Assembly (NCBI GenBank): GCA_951799445.1
Contig: OX637288.1
Location: 31,661,288-31,725,287, forward strand
DNA length: 64,000 nt
Source: Pseudisothecium myosuroides
Lineage: Eukaryota > Streptophyta > Bryopsida > Hypnales > Lembophyllaceae
Direction of reading: 5' to 3'
Below, piece by piece: positions 21,051 to 33,185 of the stretch (position 1 is the first letter of the stretch; every line of letters starts with the position of its first letter). The notes under the pieces were generated by a model that worked only from the letters and a program-made list of their open reading frames with translations, was not told the origin of the DNA and made no database searches. The translations under genes were made by a program, and so were the position numbers.

Positions 21051-22439
21051 AGTTTAATCAACTAACATTACATAATCCCAAGTTGGGTGTTCAAGGCAAC
21101 CTCAACTAGTAAGAATAGGATTATAACCATAAATGAAACCTTGTTTAAGCTCTTAGATGAATCAACAAGCACAAATTTGGAACTCCTTAATTCTGAAATG
21201 TTGCACATGCCAGAAAGTAGGTGATGGATGGCTTTACATATTACCATAGAGAAGAATGCACCTATAGGTCCATTAGTCAAGATTATTTTTGGCAAAGTAC
21301 CTGATGATAGGCCTTGTCCTTTCAGGGTCAACTTTGGAAGGATGCCACCTTCACTTGTACTCCGTCAAAGTTGATTCAATTTTTGAATGAATAGGTGCAT
21401 TCCTTGTTTCTACAATAATCCTTCAAACACTTACTAACCTCAACATCCTTCGCTGGTTAATTTAGTAGAATGACTCAACATAGTGCACCATCTCTCCAGT
21501 ATCATTTAGCCCAAGAATTGTGTAGGGAGGCTTCAAAGTTGACATTATATGATAGTTGATCGTTTGTGGTATTCTCTAAGCTAAGCAACCTTCAAACCCC
21601 CGGGGCACATCGGATTCACTCCAAAACAGGCTCTACCAAATCAACCCATGGACTATCGTTGCCAACAACTGCTGCAAATTGTTTGTGTTTCCATGGCTGC
21701 AAATCGAAGAGGACAGGATTGTGCAGCTGCTTTCAAAACTTCAACACCTGTTTGTGATTCTCTTGCTACCATCAGGGCCTTGGAATTGACAGAGTTCTAT
21801 TTAGTTGCAAGCAGCATTTCTGCACAAATTCACTCGCTGAACTTCCACTTTCATCAGTCTCTAGTTTTACTTCTAAATGTATTTCTGGCCTCAGTAGATG
21901 CTGGTCACAATGAGGCGAAACCCCTGCCACACCCCTTCAACTGAAAAATCTCTAGCCATTGATCTAATCTTCGAAAGATGGAACCTCCCCCATGTCGTTG
22001 TGATTTTTAAACTAGATTTCGTTGATGAATCCCTGCTGTCAATGTTGACCAAAAAATTTTGAAGCCCCCTCAATGCTGCCAATCTTGCACAACAGACGAA
22101 AAAAATTTGGGCTGTTGATGATCCGTCGCCGCCTGATGCTTAGGGGTTAAATTGCTATGAAGCTATCGTCTCCATTTGCATGAAATTTGAGGTTGCTGTC
22201 GAGCTTTGCTATTTAATCGATATTGCTGCTCATTCCACAATTTTGCATTGCATCTCTCTGTAAGTTTTTCAGGATTCTCAAGTCACTCAATGATTATTAT
22301 GTGATGGTGTATTGTTGCTTCGTCTTGTCGTTTGAAATTGATGCAAAACTCATCTACACTGTAGTTTAGGGTTTAAGAGCTTAACAATGTTCAAGTCAAA
22401 TCAATCAAGCTGCTTGCCTTAACCCTTGAACAACGCAAC

Positions 22440-22575
22440 AGCCATTTTATGGCCGACGAATGACAAAGAATCTTTGCACGTAGGACAGAAGTGCAATTGT
22501 TCATCCTTAGAATTTTGTACAAAAAGGGGAGATCTTGCACAATACTTTGACCTCCAATGAGCACTCTTGAATATT
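22440..22575 (-). repeat. Dispersed repeat R2, copy 2 (reverse)
   Basis: Reverse-complement match to R2 at 15650-15832: CTCCAATGAGCAC, AATACTTTGACC and AAGTGCAATTGTTCATCCTT correspond to the R2 blocks. It lies in the stretch of block 2 that has no counterpart in block 1, so R2 arrived, or was lost, after the duplication. Confidence 0.6.
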
Positions 22576-23564
22576 TTATAGTTGATGATGTCACATAATT
22601 GCAAATTCAATCGGAGCAGTACAGTACATGATGTTTACTGGTTTCATCTTTCAATTTCAAATTTCTAGGACTTTCAATCTGCAATTTTGCAGCACCAACA
22701 AAAGTATGACAAACTTGTAATTAGTGTGGACCTAAACTAAGGTACAATGAATTGTTAGAATAAGGGTTTGAGTGTCTCCTTGGTGGCCACAACTCTAGAA
22801 TTGTGTTAAATTGGATTAGCAAGTTGTAGTGAAAGGTGTTACAAGTAGAACCAAAATTTTATATTGCTTAGAGAACATGTATAAAATTACAAAGCTGCGT
22901 GTTGTAGGCACCTACAATCAGTCTTACTCTAGACTTTATAAAAAAAAACAAGTTTGGAATCCTAAACCGCCAATGATTGGAATCCTAAACCAAAGAAATG
23001 CCTCAATGATCAAGATAGAGCTTAATGAGGTGCTACCATAATAAAGTAAGATTTTAGTAACATTTGTTGGGATTTTTTTGGTTGGATAACAATTCAATTT
23101 TCAAGGCAGTTTAAGAATATGGTCAAACTATATTCCTTATATTTTCAATTCTACAAATCACATTTCAGAGTTCATGGCCAAATCCTACTTTGTGTGGATT
23201 GTAGAAGAAAAAGCATTATGTGTGGGATTTAGAAAATTTGAATGTAAAGACTAAAGTTCCAATCATAATTCTTAGTTTTCACATGTGGGGGATTCAAAAG
23301 CAAAAGTAGGTAAAAAGAATGAGTCAAATAGCCAAATTTTTCATGTTTAGGCACTACATGTTTAGACTTTAAAAAGACAAATTGTATAAAAAAATCTACT
23401 AGCTACAAAGATGTCTTTTTTCATGTTATTTTTTTCATATTATATATATACACAACAATAGTTGGGACTTTCAGTTACAATTGGATCTAGCCAAAATAAA
23501 ATCCCAATTCTTGGTTCAAGTTTTGAATCCTTAGAATCAAAACTTTCTAAAAATTCATTGTCTT

Positions 23565-24535
23565 GATGTCGTTGTTCACAAGAAACACGGGTATTGGAAT
23601 TTTTGTCTCATTAAGAATGATGGAATTTTCCTTTGTGATAAATTTTGAAGCATGACTCAAATGAACTTGAAATTTTTATTGGAGATGGATGTCTTGAGTT
23701 CAATCATAATCCATATTTTTTATAAATTTAAAAAAATCATTTTATAGTTAACCCTTTACTAACTAAGAATTCATGATTTTAAGTTGTGGACTTTGATTGA
23801 TCATATTGTAGAAAGGATTATCTAAATGGAAAACTTTATTATATCATTAGCTTGAGTGAAGAACATTGCATGCATTAGTTTAAATAAATAATTATTAGAA
23901 TAAATAAAAATCTCCAAATAAACTCTTCAAAATTGCTTAAAAAAACATGAGGCCCAATTTGGGCTTCTTAGTCGCTAAAGGGTTAAAAGTCAATTTTGCT
24001 AATTTGTCATGTTTTGAGTTGTAGGGGGGGGATAGTGCTATAGAGTATCTAAAATTAATGATTTAGAGCTGAAAATTTTGCAGTCTATTTTCCTAGTATA
24101 CAAGCATGTTCCTACCAATAGGCATCTAAAAATAAATTATTTTGTGTCCTCCACATTCATGGAAATAGGCTCCCTTGCGCTCACGCACTTCTAAACATTG
24201 AAGGTGGTTTCAAGATCATTCTTTTGGTGAAATCTCATCACCATAAAGCCCTTACAAGCCTTGTGGACAATTTTTAGTTTGTTACAAATTATTTTTCTTA
24301 TTTTTTACAAATTCAAACATGAAAGTTTCCATTTTCTTCAAAAAATTTGTCACTCTATTTTGTGAATAACTTTTGACCTACATTTTTTGGGTATTAAATT
24401 GTAGTGATATGTTATTTTGGTGTTATATTATTTATCTTTTTTTAATATTTTTTTCCAAAAGATCATAGTATAGCGAAGACTAGCCAAAATCAGGCTAAAG
24501 TGAAACAAAAACGACAAGTCATTCTTGCAATCACC
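23565..24535. mobile_element. Insert unique to block 2
   Basis: About 970 bases interrupt the block 1/block 2 homology (block 1 is continuous near 12335). Inside, TTAACCCTTTACTAACTAAG (23747) and CTTAGTCGCTAAAGGGTTAA (about 23968-23987) form a 20-base inverted pair, suggesting a nested MITE of about 240 bases. The rest is AT-rich with no coding frame. The outer ends show no clear inverted repeat. Confidence 0.5.
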
Positions 24536-26405
24536 CATGTAGGCATTTTTAAGCAAATTAATCCACACTTGGAACTTGGGAATTTGAAACTTTGTATGCG
24601 CTAGCTACAAGTCCCAAATTTCATCTCAAAAACAATCAGATTTTGAGATTTTAAAGAAACTTGGGATTGAGACACAATGACAATCGTCCTCTAAATTGTT
24701 ATCTTGCCTAGAGTAGTAAAACTATTTACATTTGCAAATATGAAGATGATGGATGAAACCTCAATTTATCCATCCAAGTGAGTTTACATCCTTCTAAATA
24801 TGACAATTTCATCCATTCAAAAGATCTAGATTGATTGGTTCTCACATTGCAACTCAACAAAAAAATCAACTCAAATTAGAAACCTTGAATAGTAGGTATA
24901 CTAGTAAATATAGAATGGTAGCATTACTTGATTTCAATTGAAAAATGTGTATTAGTTCACATAATTTGACATCAAATTTATTTTTGAATTTTTTCATAAT
25001 TTTGCTTCTATTTTTTACAAGCACTAAAACATTTACTTCAATTGACCATAGATTAACCCTTTAAATGACCAGTCATTTAAATTTTGAATAACGTATGAAT
25101 GCAAACATACACAAAGCATATAGAATTATGATTTTTCATCCTTTTTTTGGTATATTCTTGTATTAGTTCCTTAATAGATTTTGAAGACTTTATTTTACAA
25201 ATACTTTATAATTCAAATTGATCCTATGCACATCCTATGAGAAATCAATTTGCAAGCACTAGAACTTGCAAGCATTTTGATAATTCCCCCCCCCTTCCTA
25301 TTCCATACTTCACTTAGTTTATGCTCCAATGTTTGAATCGATAAAAATAATTGAATCCATTGGAGTTCAATTAGTCTATGTAGGTAGAATGTACCCCATC
25401 TCTTATATTAAATACAAGTTGTGTTATGATATCATCCTCTTATACATTTTTTCATTCATTTGTTTTGTGCTAAATTTTGATGACATTCCCACACTTCCTC
25501 AATAAAAACCTATAGCTTGATGAAACCTTTTTGGTGCTTTTGCATTGCAATAGATTTCGTTCTAGTTGATTGTTAAATACATTTCCTTGCAAGAAGTCAA
25601 AGAAAAAACACAACATGAGTACTCGAGTATTGGAGTTGAACTTTCTAGAATATTGTAGTACATGTCCAATTTGACTTATTTCAATGCATTTTTCAAGTTG
25701 CATAATATTATTTAGAAAAATATCCGTTTGTATGATCAAGGAAATTTAAGCCACGTCATCTCTTAAAGAACGTGTTTTCTAAGATACATGGGATCTCTTC
25801 AATTTGATAAGGAGACTCCTACAAATGATGAATAATTTTAAAAAACAACCTACACCATCGTGTATGCATAAAACATAAAACAAGTGAAAAAAAATTACTT
25901 TTTGTAGCCTTCTAAAACCAAGGTGACCTTACTTAGCCCTTTCATACAATAAAAAGGCCAGCATTAGTTACAAGACCCTATACAAAGCTTATTAGTGCAA
26001 CCTTTGACACAAGCCCATCTTTCTTGGCACCATGATTTCATAATTTCAATATTAAAACCTCTACTTCTTGTCGCATAGAAATAGTTATTTTTGGCCAATT
26101 TTTTTTCCATTTTATTTCTCTTAAAATTAAAATAGGATGAAGTTGCCAATTTGGGATTAAAAAATGTATGAATATAATTTGAAAGTGGATTTTGGTCCAA
26201 AAGATTGATAAATGTAGAAAGGCTAAGTGCTTCATCAAATTAGAAGCGATCGCTTCCTTGGCAATTTCTCCAAAAAAAGAAGGAGGGAGGACATGTTTGC
26301 AACTCTTAAGGCAGTTTAAGCCTACCTTATACAGCAATACGTCAATATTTCAAGGAACATGTCACTCTTTCCTAGATAAGGGACGCATTTAGAACATGGT
26401 CAATC

Positions 26406-26792
26406 TGTCCCTTAGTATTACGGAGTAGTACTCAGTTGAGAATGGTCTGCTCCAGCAAAAACGAATGCCATCACCTTCCTGAATTAGGGTTTCCCATCCG
26501 CAACAATCACTTGCGAATTGTGTGTCACGAGCGCTGAATTCCTCGACTCGAGTCTCACTCTCCCCCTTTACAGTCTTCGTGCAACCAAGCGGTCGTGCTG
26601 AAACAGGTTCTTCTTCTCGGGCGCTCCCTTAATTTTCAGGTTCACGGGAGAATTTACATTTTTTTCTTCCGCCAATTTAGACCTCTGAATTTTGTTAAAG
26701 TGTTTCCCCCTGCTGAGTGAGGTTCTTGCTGTTACGGATTGCGTCCAAATTCTTTATCTGAGCAAATTCTGGCAATTCAGGGGATCCACGCC
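26406..26792 (+). promoter_or_regulatory. 5' region of the YjbQ-like gene
   Basis: Composition becomes markedly less AT-rich after about 26440, as expected of a promoter and leader. No TATA box could be assigned with confidence. An upstream in-frame ATG at 26739 would add 18 residues; the start at 26793 (CCATGGCG context, Met-Ala) fits plant initiation better and gives a typical transit peptide. Confidence 0.4.
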
Positions 26793-29700
26793 ATGGCGTG
26801 CGTCGTTTCGGCTGCAATTGGCGCTGTGGTGCCATCTTTAGCGGCGTCAAGCAGGATTCCGACTTCCGTATCTCAAGCATCTCTTCAAGTGCCTTGTATT
26901 CAATCGAGGCGTTTGTTGAAGTCGAATGTGGTTGAGGATTTTCAGAAGGTGAATTGTGCTTTCCTGTTCTTGTCTGTTTGATATTTGTGCTGCTCTATGT
27001 CAAGGTTACTGGAGAACAGAATTTTTCGTTCTATTCCATTTTCGAATTGCGGATTGGACAAATTTTTCGATTCTGTTTCGCAAGGCTCTGTTCTTCAGCT
27101 GTGATTTGGAAATTGTTACAGAATGATTTGGAAATTGTTACAGACGTTTAAATTGTTACTGAACTAGAAATCGGGGCACGGAATAAAATTGAAATACGGA
27201 ATAAATGGGTTTTATTTTGTTTTCCGGCAAACTTGCTCCATGTGTAGCGTTCTGAACGTTGACTATGAGTCTCAGACTTATTTTCGAAATTGAGGTCTGT
27301 CGTTTCACGAATTCACTTGTGCTTCAATTTACAAGTCTCAGTATCTGAGTGGAGCCTTACAAAGAATCGTAATATAAAACAAAATGAGTGCGACGCAATT
27401 CGTTGACAGTGCTATCGTCAGTTTGGAAATTCGAAGAGAGATTTTCGTTGCTGTAATTTTCCTCAGTAGACTGATAATTAATGACAAGAAGTTGAATGGG
27501 GGAGGATTCTCTCTTTTTCCCTACATTTCTCTTGACCGAGATAATGAATTTTTCTGGCAGGGCGTGAAGTTGTCTGACATATCTAGTAGACGAACTGGCT
27601 GTAATGTGACTTGCGAGGTTGGCACTGAACCAGGTCAGGACTCTTCTTAAGATGATATGATATTAAAAGTGGGGTTGTCTTAGAAGCCTGTTACGTGCTT
27701 GAATTCTGTCTTTGAATGGTCCTGGAATGTAGACTCACAGACCAGCGACATAGGACCAGGAACATACAGTCAGTATTGAGTTCATTTGCTCAGTGATGTA
27801 TGCATTAGGAGTACAAAGATTCCAAATGTTGCCTCCATTCATACTTTATATGAGTTGTTTCACATACTAGCGCGCGCATTTCCAAGACGATGATCAAAAC
27901 CTGAAGCTCTGAATGAATGTGGTGCACAGTATCCACCTCGCCTGGAACAGTGTGGGTCCAACGCACCTTTGAACTTCCAGCCTTTAAGAGGTATTCACGC
28001 CTTATTATTATTTCAAGTTTGTTTGTCACACACCTCGACTGCTATTCCGAATTCTTTTGTTTAGTTTGTTGAGAACGTTAGCAGGTAGAGTGTATTCTCG
28101 TTAGAGAACTTGTGGAACAGCTAAAATTTCTGTGGTACAGAAACTGTAACAGTTGCTTTAGATGATCAAGCTCCTGAGGACCTGTTCCTTGTGAGAAGTC
28201 AGCCGAACTCCTGTGTCTTTAGGAAGAAGTAGGTCTGATGGGATGATAAATAATGTCTTGATCAGATTTGACGGTTTGTCTGTCTGTAGGGGCTGTCATA
28301 TCATTACTAAACACATTTATAAAGCTGTTCCGGAGGTGAGCGAATTCAGGGTTGGTATTGCCCATATATTCGGTATGGTTACTTTTATCTTAAGTGAAAA
28401 AGAACCTGTTTCATGCTTTTATTTAGAGTTGTGTCGGATCATATTCCAAGTCTGTGCTAGATTGCAAATTTTTCTTATATTTTCGTTTTCCATGCCAAAG
28501 TAATTTTCCAATCCTTTCATGGATCTTGTAATTTCATTTCTATTGGTGGTCAGAAAAGATGAATGTGTTGCTAAACGTTGTCGTAGATGTTACTAAGATC
28601 ATTGACATCGATATATGGTGTAAACTGCGCTGCAGTCTTTTGTCCTATTCTGACTTGCTAAGTCTTGGTGCTCATTACATTGCTCGATTGGCTGGAATTT
28701 TCGAGCAGTACTGCACACATCAGCAAGTTTAACGATAAATGAAAATGCGAGTTCTGATGTTCCTTTGGATATGGAGGACGCATTAAATCGGATTGTGCCA
28801 GAGGTTTGTACATATTGCTAGTGTTGGCAGGGTTTGCCTAGGGTCCATGATGTTTTCTGTTCCTTGAATCCTAATCTAGGTATTATGTCACTGTCTTCCA
28901 ATTATTCATGTGTGGCACTTCTACTGGAAGGCCTCCTTCAAGTTAAATGATCGCTTAAATTTCCAAATTGGTGGACTGCACGTAGCTGAGCAATACGCAT
29001 TCCGTTTGTATTTTTCTCAATGGTTGAGTTTTTTAATTCTGGTATCCACTTTTTTTAGGGAAACAATTATCGACACTTGGATGAAGGGTATGATGACATG
29101 CCTGGTGAGATTCTGTACCCGACTACTTTATTCTGTACTATCGGAAACATATTGACTTTCATCATGATTATGGTTATTAGACAGGATCGCTTTTGTTCAT
29201 TGGAATTTTTAATAAATTTCTGAAATGTTGTTGATGTACAAACATTTTCTTAGGTTTGGGTTGGATCTTTAGGGCGTTCTTTGTGGTGGTCATTTGTCAA
29301 ATTGTTTATCATGTCATTTGAGAGAGGCAGCTCTGGTGTACTTGGTGCCGTCAATCATGGTGCGTTGTTACTTTAACCCAACGATAAGGGCTCAACTTTG
29401 ACTTACATTCTTCTTATTTGCTCAGCACATGTCAAGGCTTCAATGATGGGTAGCTCTTTAACCATACCGATCACAGCTGGCCGCTTCAAACTTGGAATTT
29501 GGCAGGTATTAGTGAGTTCGTTCTCAGATCATACATTGCTGCGTGATAGGACACCGAGTCTTGTGCATTTCAGGAACACTAATCTGACGTGTGAAATTTC
29601 TAGATTGTTGGTCCGTTAAGGCTGTGCTTTCTGTAGTACTGATTATCAGAAATTTGTTCAATATCTGTGTTTCAGATATTGTTTTTAGGAAGAGCTGAAC

Positions 29701-29847
29701 TGTCTGCTTGTGACGGTTTAAGAATTCATTGAAATCCAGTGTTGATTGGATGTGAAGGGTATATGGTTGAATGAGCATCGGAATTATGGAGGATCTAGAA
29801 GTATTTGCATTACCATACAAGGCGAGAAACGTGCTGACGGAAGGTAA
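26793..29847 (+). CDS. Plastid-targeted YjbQ/UPF0047 family protein
   Basis: Eight exons, all GT-AG with matching phases: 26793-26948, 27561-27633, 27951-27990, 28290-28372, 28709-28803, 29059-29104, 29426-29505, 29758-29847; about 220 residues. The N-terminus MACVVSAAIGAVVPSLAASS with Ser/Arg-rich continuation looks like a chloroplast transit peptide. The core shows family motifs in order: VWVQRTFELPAFKRGCHIIT, HTSASLTINEN, NRIVPEGNNYRHLDEGYDDM, PAHVKASMMGSSLTIPI, GRFKLGIWQGIWLNEHRN. YjbQ proteins are small beta-sandwich proteins; E. coli YjbQ has weak thiamine-phosphate synthase activity, but the true role in plants is not settled. Oddity: the usual LCEHRD motif reads LNEHRN here (Asn codon 29770-29772). 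Exon 3 could instead start at 27930, in frame, adding seven residues. Exon 2 is supported only by phase and splice sites. Confidence 0.85.
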
Positions 29848-32287
29848 AAGGTGCAAGTCTATTGCCTCATGAATTGGCGTTTTGAAGGGCCTATAGGGCA
29901 TTTAGTATGCTCTCTAGATCTTGTGTCATGAATTTAATAAAGAAGCGTATATAGTAGAGATACGTTACTGATAACCAAAGCTGAATGTAAATTCATGTAT
30001 GTTACGTTACTAGGTTCTGAACATAGACCATTTTGTATTAATCTATAATTCTTAATGAGCTCATCCTGTATTAGAGCACCTACTTCCATGTTTGCTTTGC
30101 TCGTTTCCTTTGCATTCTCTTGCAAGAGAAAAGCACTTTGGTTCTGTAAATGAAAACGATTCCTTTTTCATTGCCTTTTACAGGATTTACAAGTGAATCA
30201 GCGTGCCAGAACTCATACGATACATAGACGGACCCGTCAATCATGCAGGACATTGATTCTTGCGTCAATAGAATGGCATTACATCGGCAAACGAGCTGTA
30301 TCATGAAGTTGTGAGTTGTAATTATAGATCTGATACACTGAGTTCGGTTTAAACGACCGCAGTATGAATGTAAGAAATGTGTTTTGAGTTTTCGCGCTAC
30401 TGGCTCTTGTGGATGTTGTCTACCATGAAGTGAATCTGCTCCACGTTGTTTTACTAGTTCCTTTTTCCCGCCACCTAGCACGTTATACTTCCAATGGTCT
30501 TTGTCAGAACGGACGCTTTTGTCTATTTATAATTAGGAGTGAATTTTCAGCTTGAATATTGTAGTGTCCTAACACGAAAATTAGGTATGAATTTGCGATT
30601 GACCTCAGGAAAAAGATGACCATCGGGACCTCTCATCTTGAAAGAATCATTTATTGAAATGTTTCATTGCGAGACAAACTGTTTATTCAATTTTATTGAT
30701 TCACCTGTTAAACTTGCACATTTATTATCGTATTCCGTTTGTTGGAAGGCGATTAGTGGGCTGAACATTTTTCTTTTTGGCAATTGAAATTCGTTGCGAA
30801 ACTGTGCTGAAACTAGATTTCCATGCTTGTTTCACCATTGGGCAGTGATAAAACCCTTTGCTGTTCTCCTTTGAAAAAATGCAGAGCTCCATCGTATCCC
30901 GATGCATTAAATTTTGAGAATTTTCCACTTGGTAAAATTCTCATACACATGTCTAAAATGCAATGTCTTAGTGATGAACATTTTGCAATGAGTGTCTATT
31001 TATTAGGGCACATTTTGGGTGCATGTTTGTTTTTTCCTCATCATAAATATATCTTTTTGCTTGCAAAATTAAGTGTGCATTCATGTAATTGGCTTTGCCA
31101 TTGGGAGTAGTGAGGCCTATACAACTACAAAATATAGACCTAGTTTAAAGCATCAATAACTTGTTTTAACCTTGATCACATATCAAAACACATCCTAAGA
31201 TTGTTGCCAATAGTCCTTCATTTTGCCACTAGTCACCATTGTTCAGGCCTTGTGCCATAAGAAAGTCTATAAAATATCCTATTATTGAAAAAAATGCCAG
31301 AAGGCACAACTACAGTTGAAGAGGAATTTCTGAAGCTTTTTGTATGGGGCTAGGAATTTGAAGAGCTCCAAGATAAATTCTCTATTAAAGAAGGCACTAT
31401 AATTTCAAACCTCATATTCCTAATTGTTTGTTCTAGCCATGTATTCCATGCACCCAACAAGCATGGATATGTTACCAATGTAGAATGGTAGGGTAACTAT
31501 CAAATTTCTGTAAAGTATTGCTACAAGTGAGAAAAAATATAGATGATTACACTTAGAAATATTGAATTCATATTTGATGCCCAAACCCCAAATTAGTGAA
31601 AAGAAGTCACAAATACAAAATTAGCCTTTAATTTATAAGGAGAAGATTTTTCCATTTATCCCCACTCAAAGAAAGGAATTGATAAATAAATTTTCCTTCA
31701 AGAAATGCTTGTAGGACTATTCTAGCAATTTCCTAGGGTCTTTTGTGTTGAGCTAAGTGCTCCTAATTATGACGAATATCTAAAATGGACCTCTACATAT
31801 TCTTGTGTAAAATGTATAGCCTCTATTCATGAGTAAGGTGGGAAGATGGGAGTATTGGTGGCACATCTTCTCAATATTTGAACCCAATTATACTATCAAC
31901 AAGAAATTTTTTACCAAACCTAACCACCTTCAAAAACCTATAGTTCTCTCAAACCTTGAATAGTCTTTGGATAACACACTCTCTTTGCAAATATCTAGTG
32001 TAAATATCCCACTATGCTTCTTTTGTTCATTAAACACTTGCCTCAAAGGTGATGTTTTCTACATGTGCTTAGGCTTGCAACTATTATGATTGACATTTGA
32101 AAAGAGAGACCCTACACAACCACAAATGAGGAACAATCTCTACACTAAAGTAGGAAGCCCATGGTAGACCCCCAACCCAATTCAGTGCAAATCTAAACTG
32201 TTTCAACATTGCAGGACCTCAGATGTTGGACTAGTTTAGACTTGCATTGAGTTGGTTTGGGGTACATAATGGCTCCCTACCGGCTTA
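29848..32287. other. Downstream and intergenic DNA
   Basis: 29848 to about 30800 has mixed composition and probably includes the 3' untranslated region of the YjbQ-like gene. A minus-strand frame at 30080-30481 (133 codons) has no recognisable motif and I do not call it. 30900-32200 is AT-rich with no frame of note. Confidence 0.4.
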
Positions 32288-32617
32288 CTTGGCAAGGATA
32301 CCTGGAGAATTTTAACTGTAAGATTTTACAGGGAGAACTGATTTTCTGTGTCCCTGCTTTTCTCTGATCTTTCTCTGCTTCCTGATTGTAGGTCCTCTGC
32401 TGCAGGGGATCGGATACTCATTCACTATTTGCTTCAGGAAGTGGTGGCAGAGTACCGTATGGAGAACCCACACACGAGCTTGATTCAGTACGTTGAAGTC
32501 CAACTGCCTTCCCGGACAGTGCACTGCACCCAACAGTGGAAGCCTCTGCAAACAACTGAATCTGGAACGTCAACTCTGAACAAATTTCTACGCTACAGCC
32601 GACCCTGTGTAAGGTAG
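32288..32617 (+). other. Unrecognised coding-like stretch
   Basis: The open frame 32348-32617 has a protein-like segment, DRILIHYLLQEVVAEYRMEN, then SLIQYVEVQLPSRTVHC, and ends in TAG. A short frame before it (ATG at about 32269, MAPYRLTWQGYLENFNCKIL) could be an upstream exon; a polypyrimidine stretch ending CTGATTGTAG at about 32391 could be the acceptor. No family recognised. It may be a gene relic or transposon-borne piece in an otherwise AT-rich region. Confidence 0.3.
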
Positions 32618-32911
32618 GAAGCCCAGTGTGGACTGTGGACTCTGTGGACAGTTTGGTCAGTGCGTATACTGTAGATACATCTACTAAGGCCCGGTTCAGA
32701 CTTCAGAGGAGCGGATGGACAAACGGACTTCGAAGCTCATTGGCTGAAACTGCATCCTCCTCCGAGTGCGGCTCTGTTCAGACATCCTAGTTTGTCCGCT
32801 TCTTTAACCCCTAAATGCCCAAGGCCTTTTTTGAGCTTCTTGAATTTTGCTCTAAGTTGAACAAAAAGTCAATATTTTGATAAGTTGTATAAATTTTTTT
32901 GAAATTGTAAT
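32618..32911. other. Spacer with possible element end
   Basis: Contains GGCCCGGTTCAGACTTC at about 32690, the style of a Tourist-type terminus, and a second GTTCAGAC at about 32778, but I could not find a matching inverted partner. The stretch AACCCCTAAATGCCCAAGGCC at about 32805 recurs as CCCCTAAAGGCCCAAGGCC at about 61304, marking another repeat family. Confidence 0.35.
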
Positions 32912-33185
32912 CATTAGAGGAGATTTGAGCCTCCGGAAGACTATTTCAGCCTCCGGAAAAAAAAATTATTAAAAAAAAAAAATTAAAAAATTAAAAAATT
33001 AAAAAATTAATTTTTTTTGTTAAAATGTTAAAAGAATATTAAATAAATAATAAAAATAATAAAAATCTGACTTGGCAGTCGCTTGGCCACGTCAGACTAA
33101 TGATTTGGCAGTGATCCAACATTCCTGCAGAGTTCCCACAGTCCGAGAACTTGCAATCTCTCAAAGGCCCGAATCTCCTCTAATG
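32912..33185. mobile_element. MITE of the CATTAGA family, copy 1
   Basis: Starts CATTAGAGGAGATTTGAGCC and ends GGCCCGAATCTCCTCTAATG: inverted termini of about 20 bases. The interior has an A/T-rich run at about 32960-33060 and AGTTCCCACAGTCCG near the right end. The element at 48338-48514 has the same termini and, in reverse, a matching AGTTCCCATGGTCC block. Non-coding. Confidence 0.7.

Larger units (their letters stand above)
20540..26405 (+). repeat. Duplicated non-coding block 2 (3' part)
   Basis: Homologous to about 10140-14635, with block-specific insertions: the MITE at 20687-21050, a differing stretch at about 21745-22615 that includes repeat R2, and an insert at about 23565-24535. 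The right breakpoint lies near AAGGGACGCATTTAGAACA (26376 here, 14610 in block 1). Small open frames are not conserved between the blocks. Confidence 0.75.

Noticed and set aside
30080..30481. 133-codon minus-strand frame
   Set aside because: No domain, no splice context, and it lies just behind the YjbQ-like gene in probable untranslated DNA.
32690..32800. Tourist-type terminus GGCCCGGTTCAGAC
   Set aside because: No inverted partner found; the second GTTCAGAC is in direct orientation.
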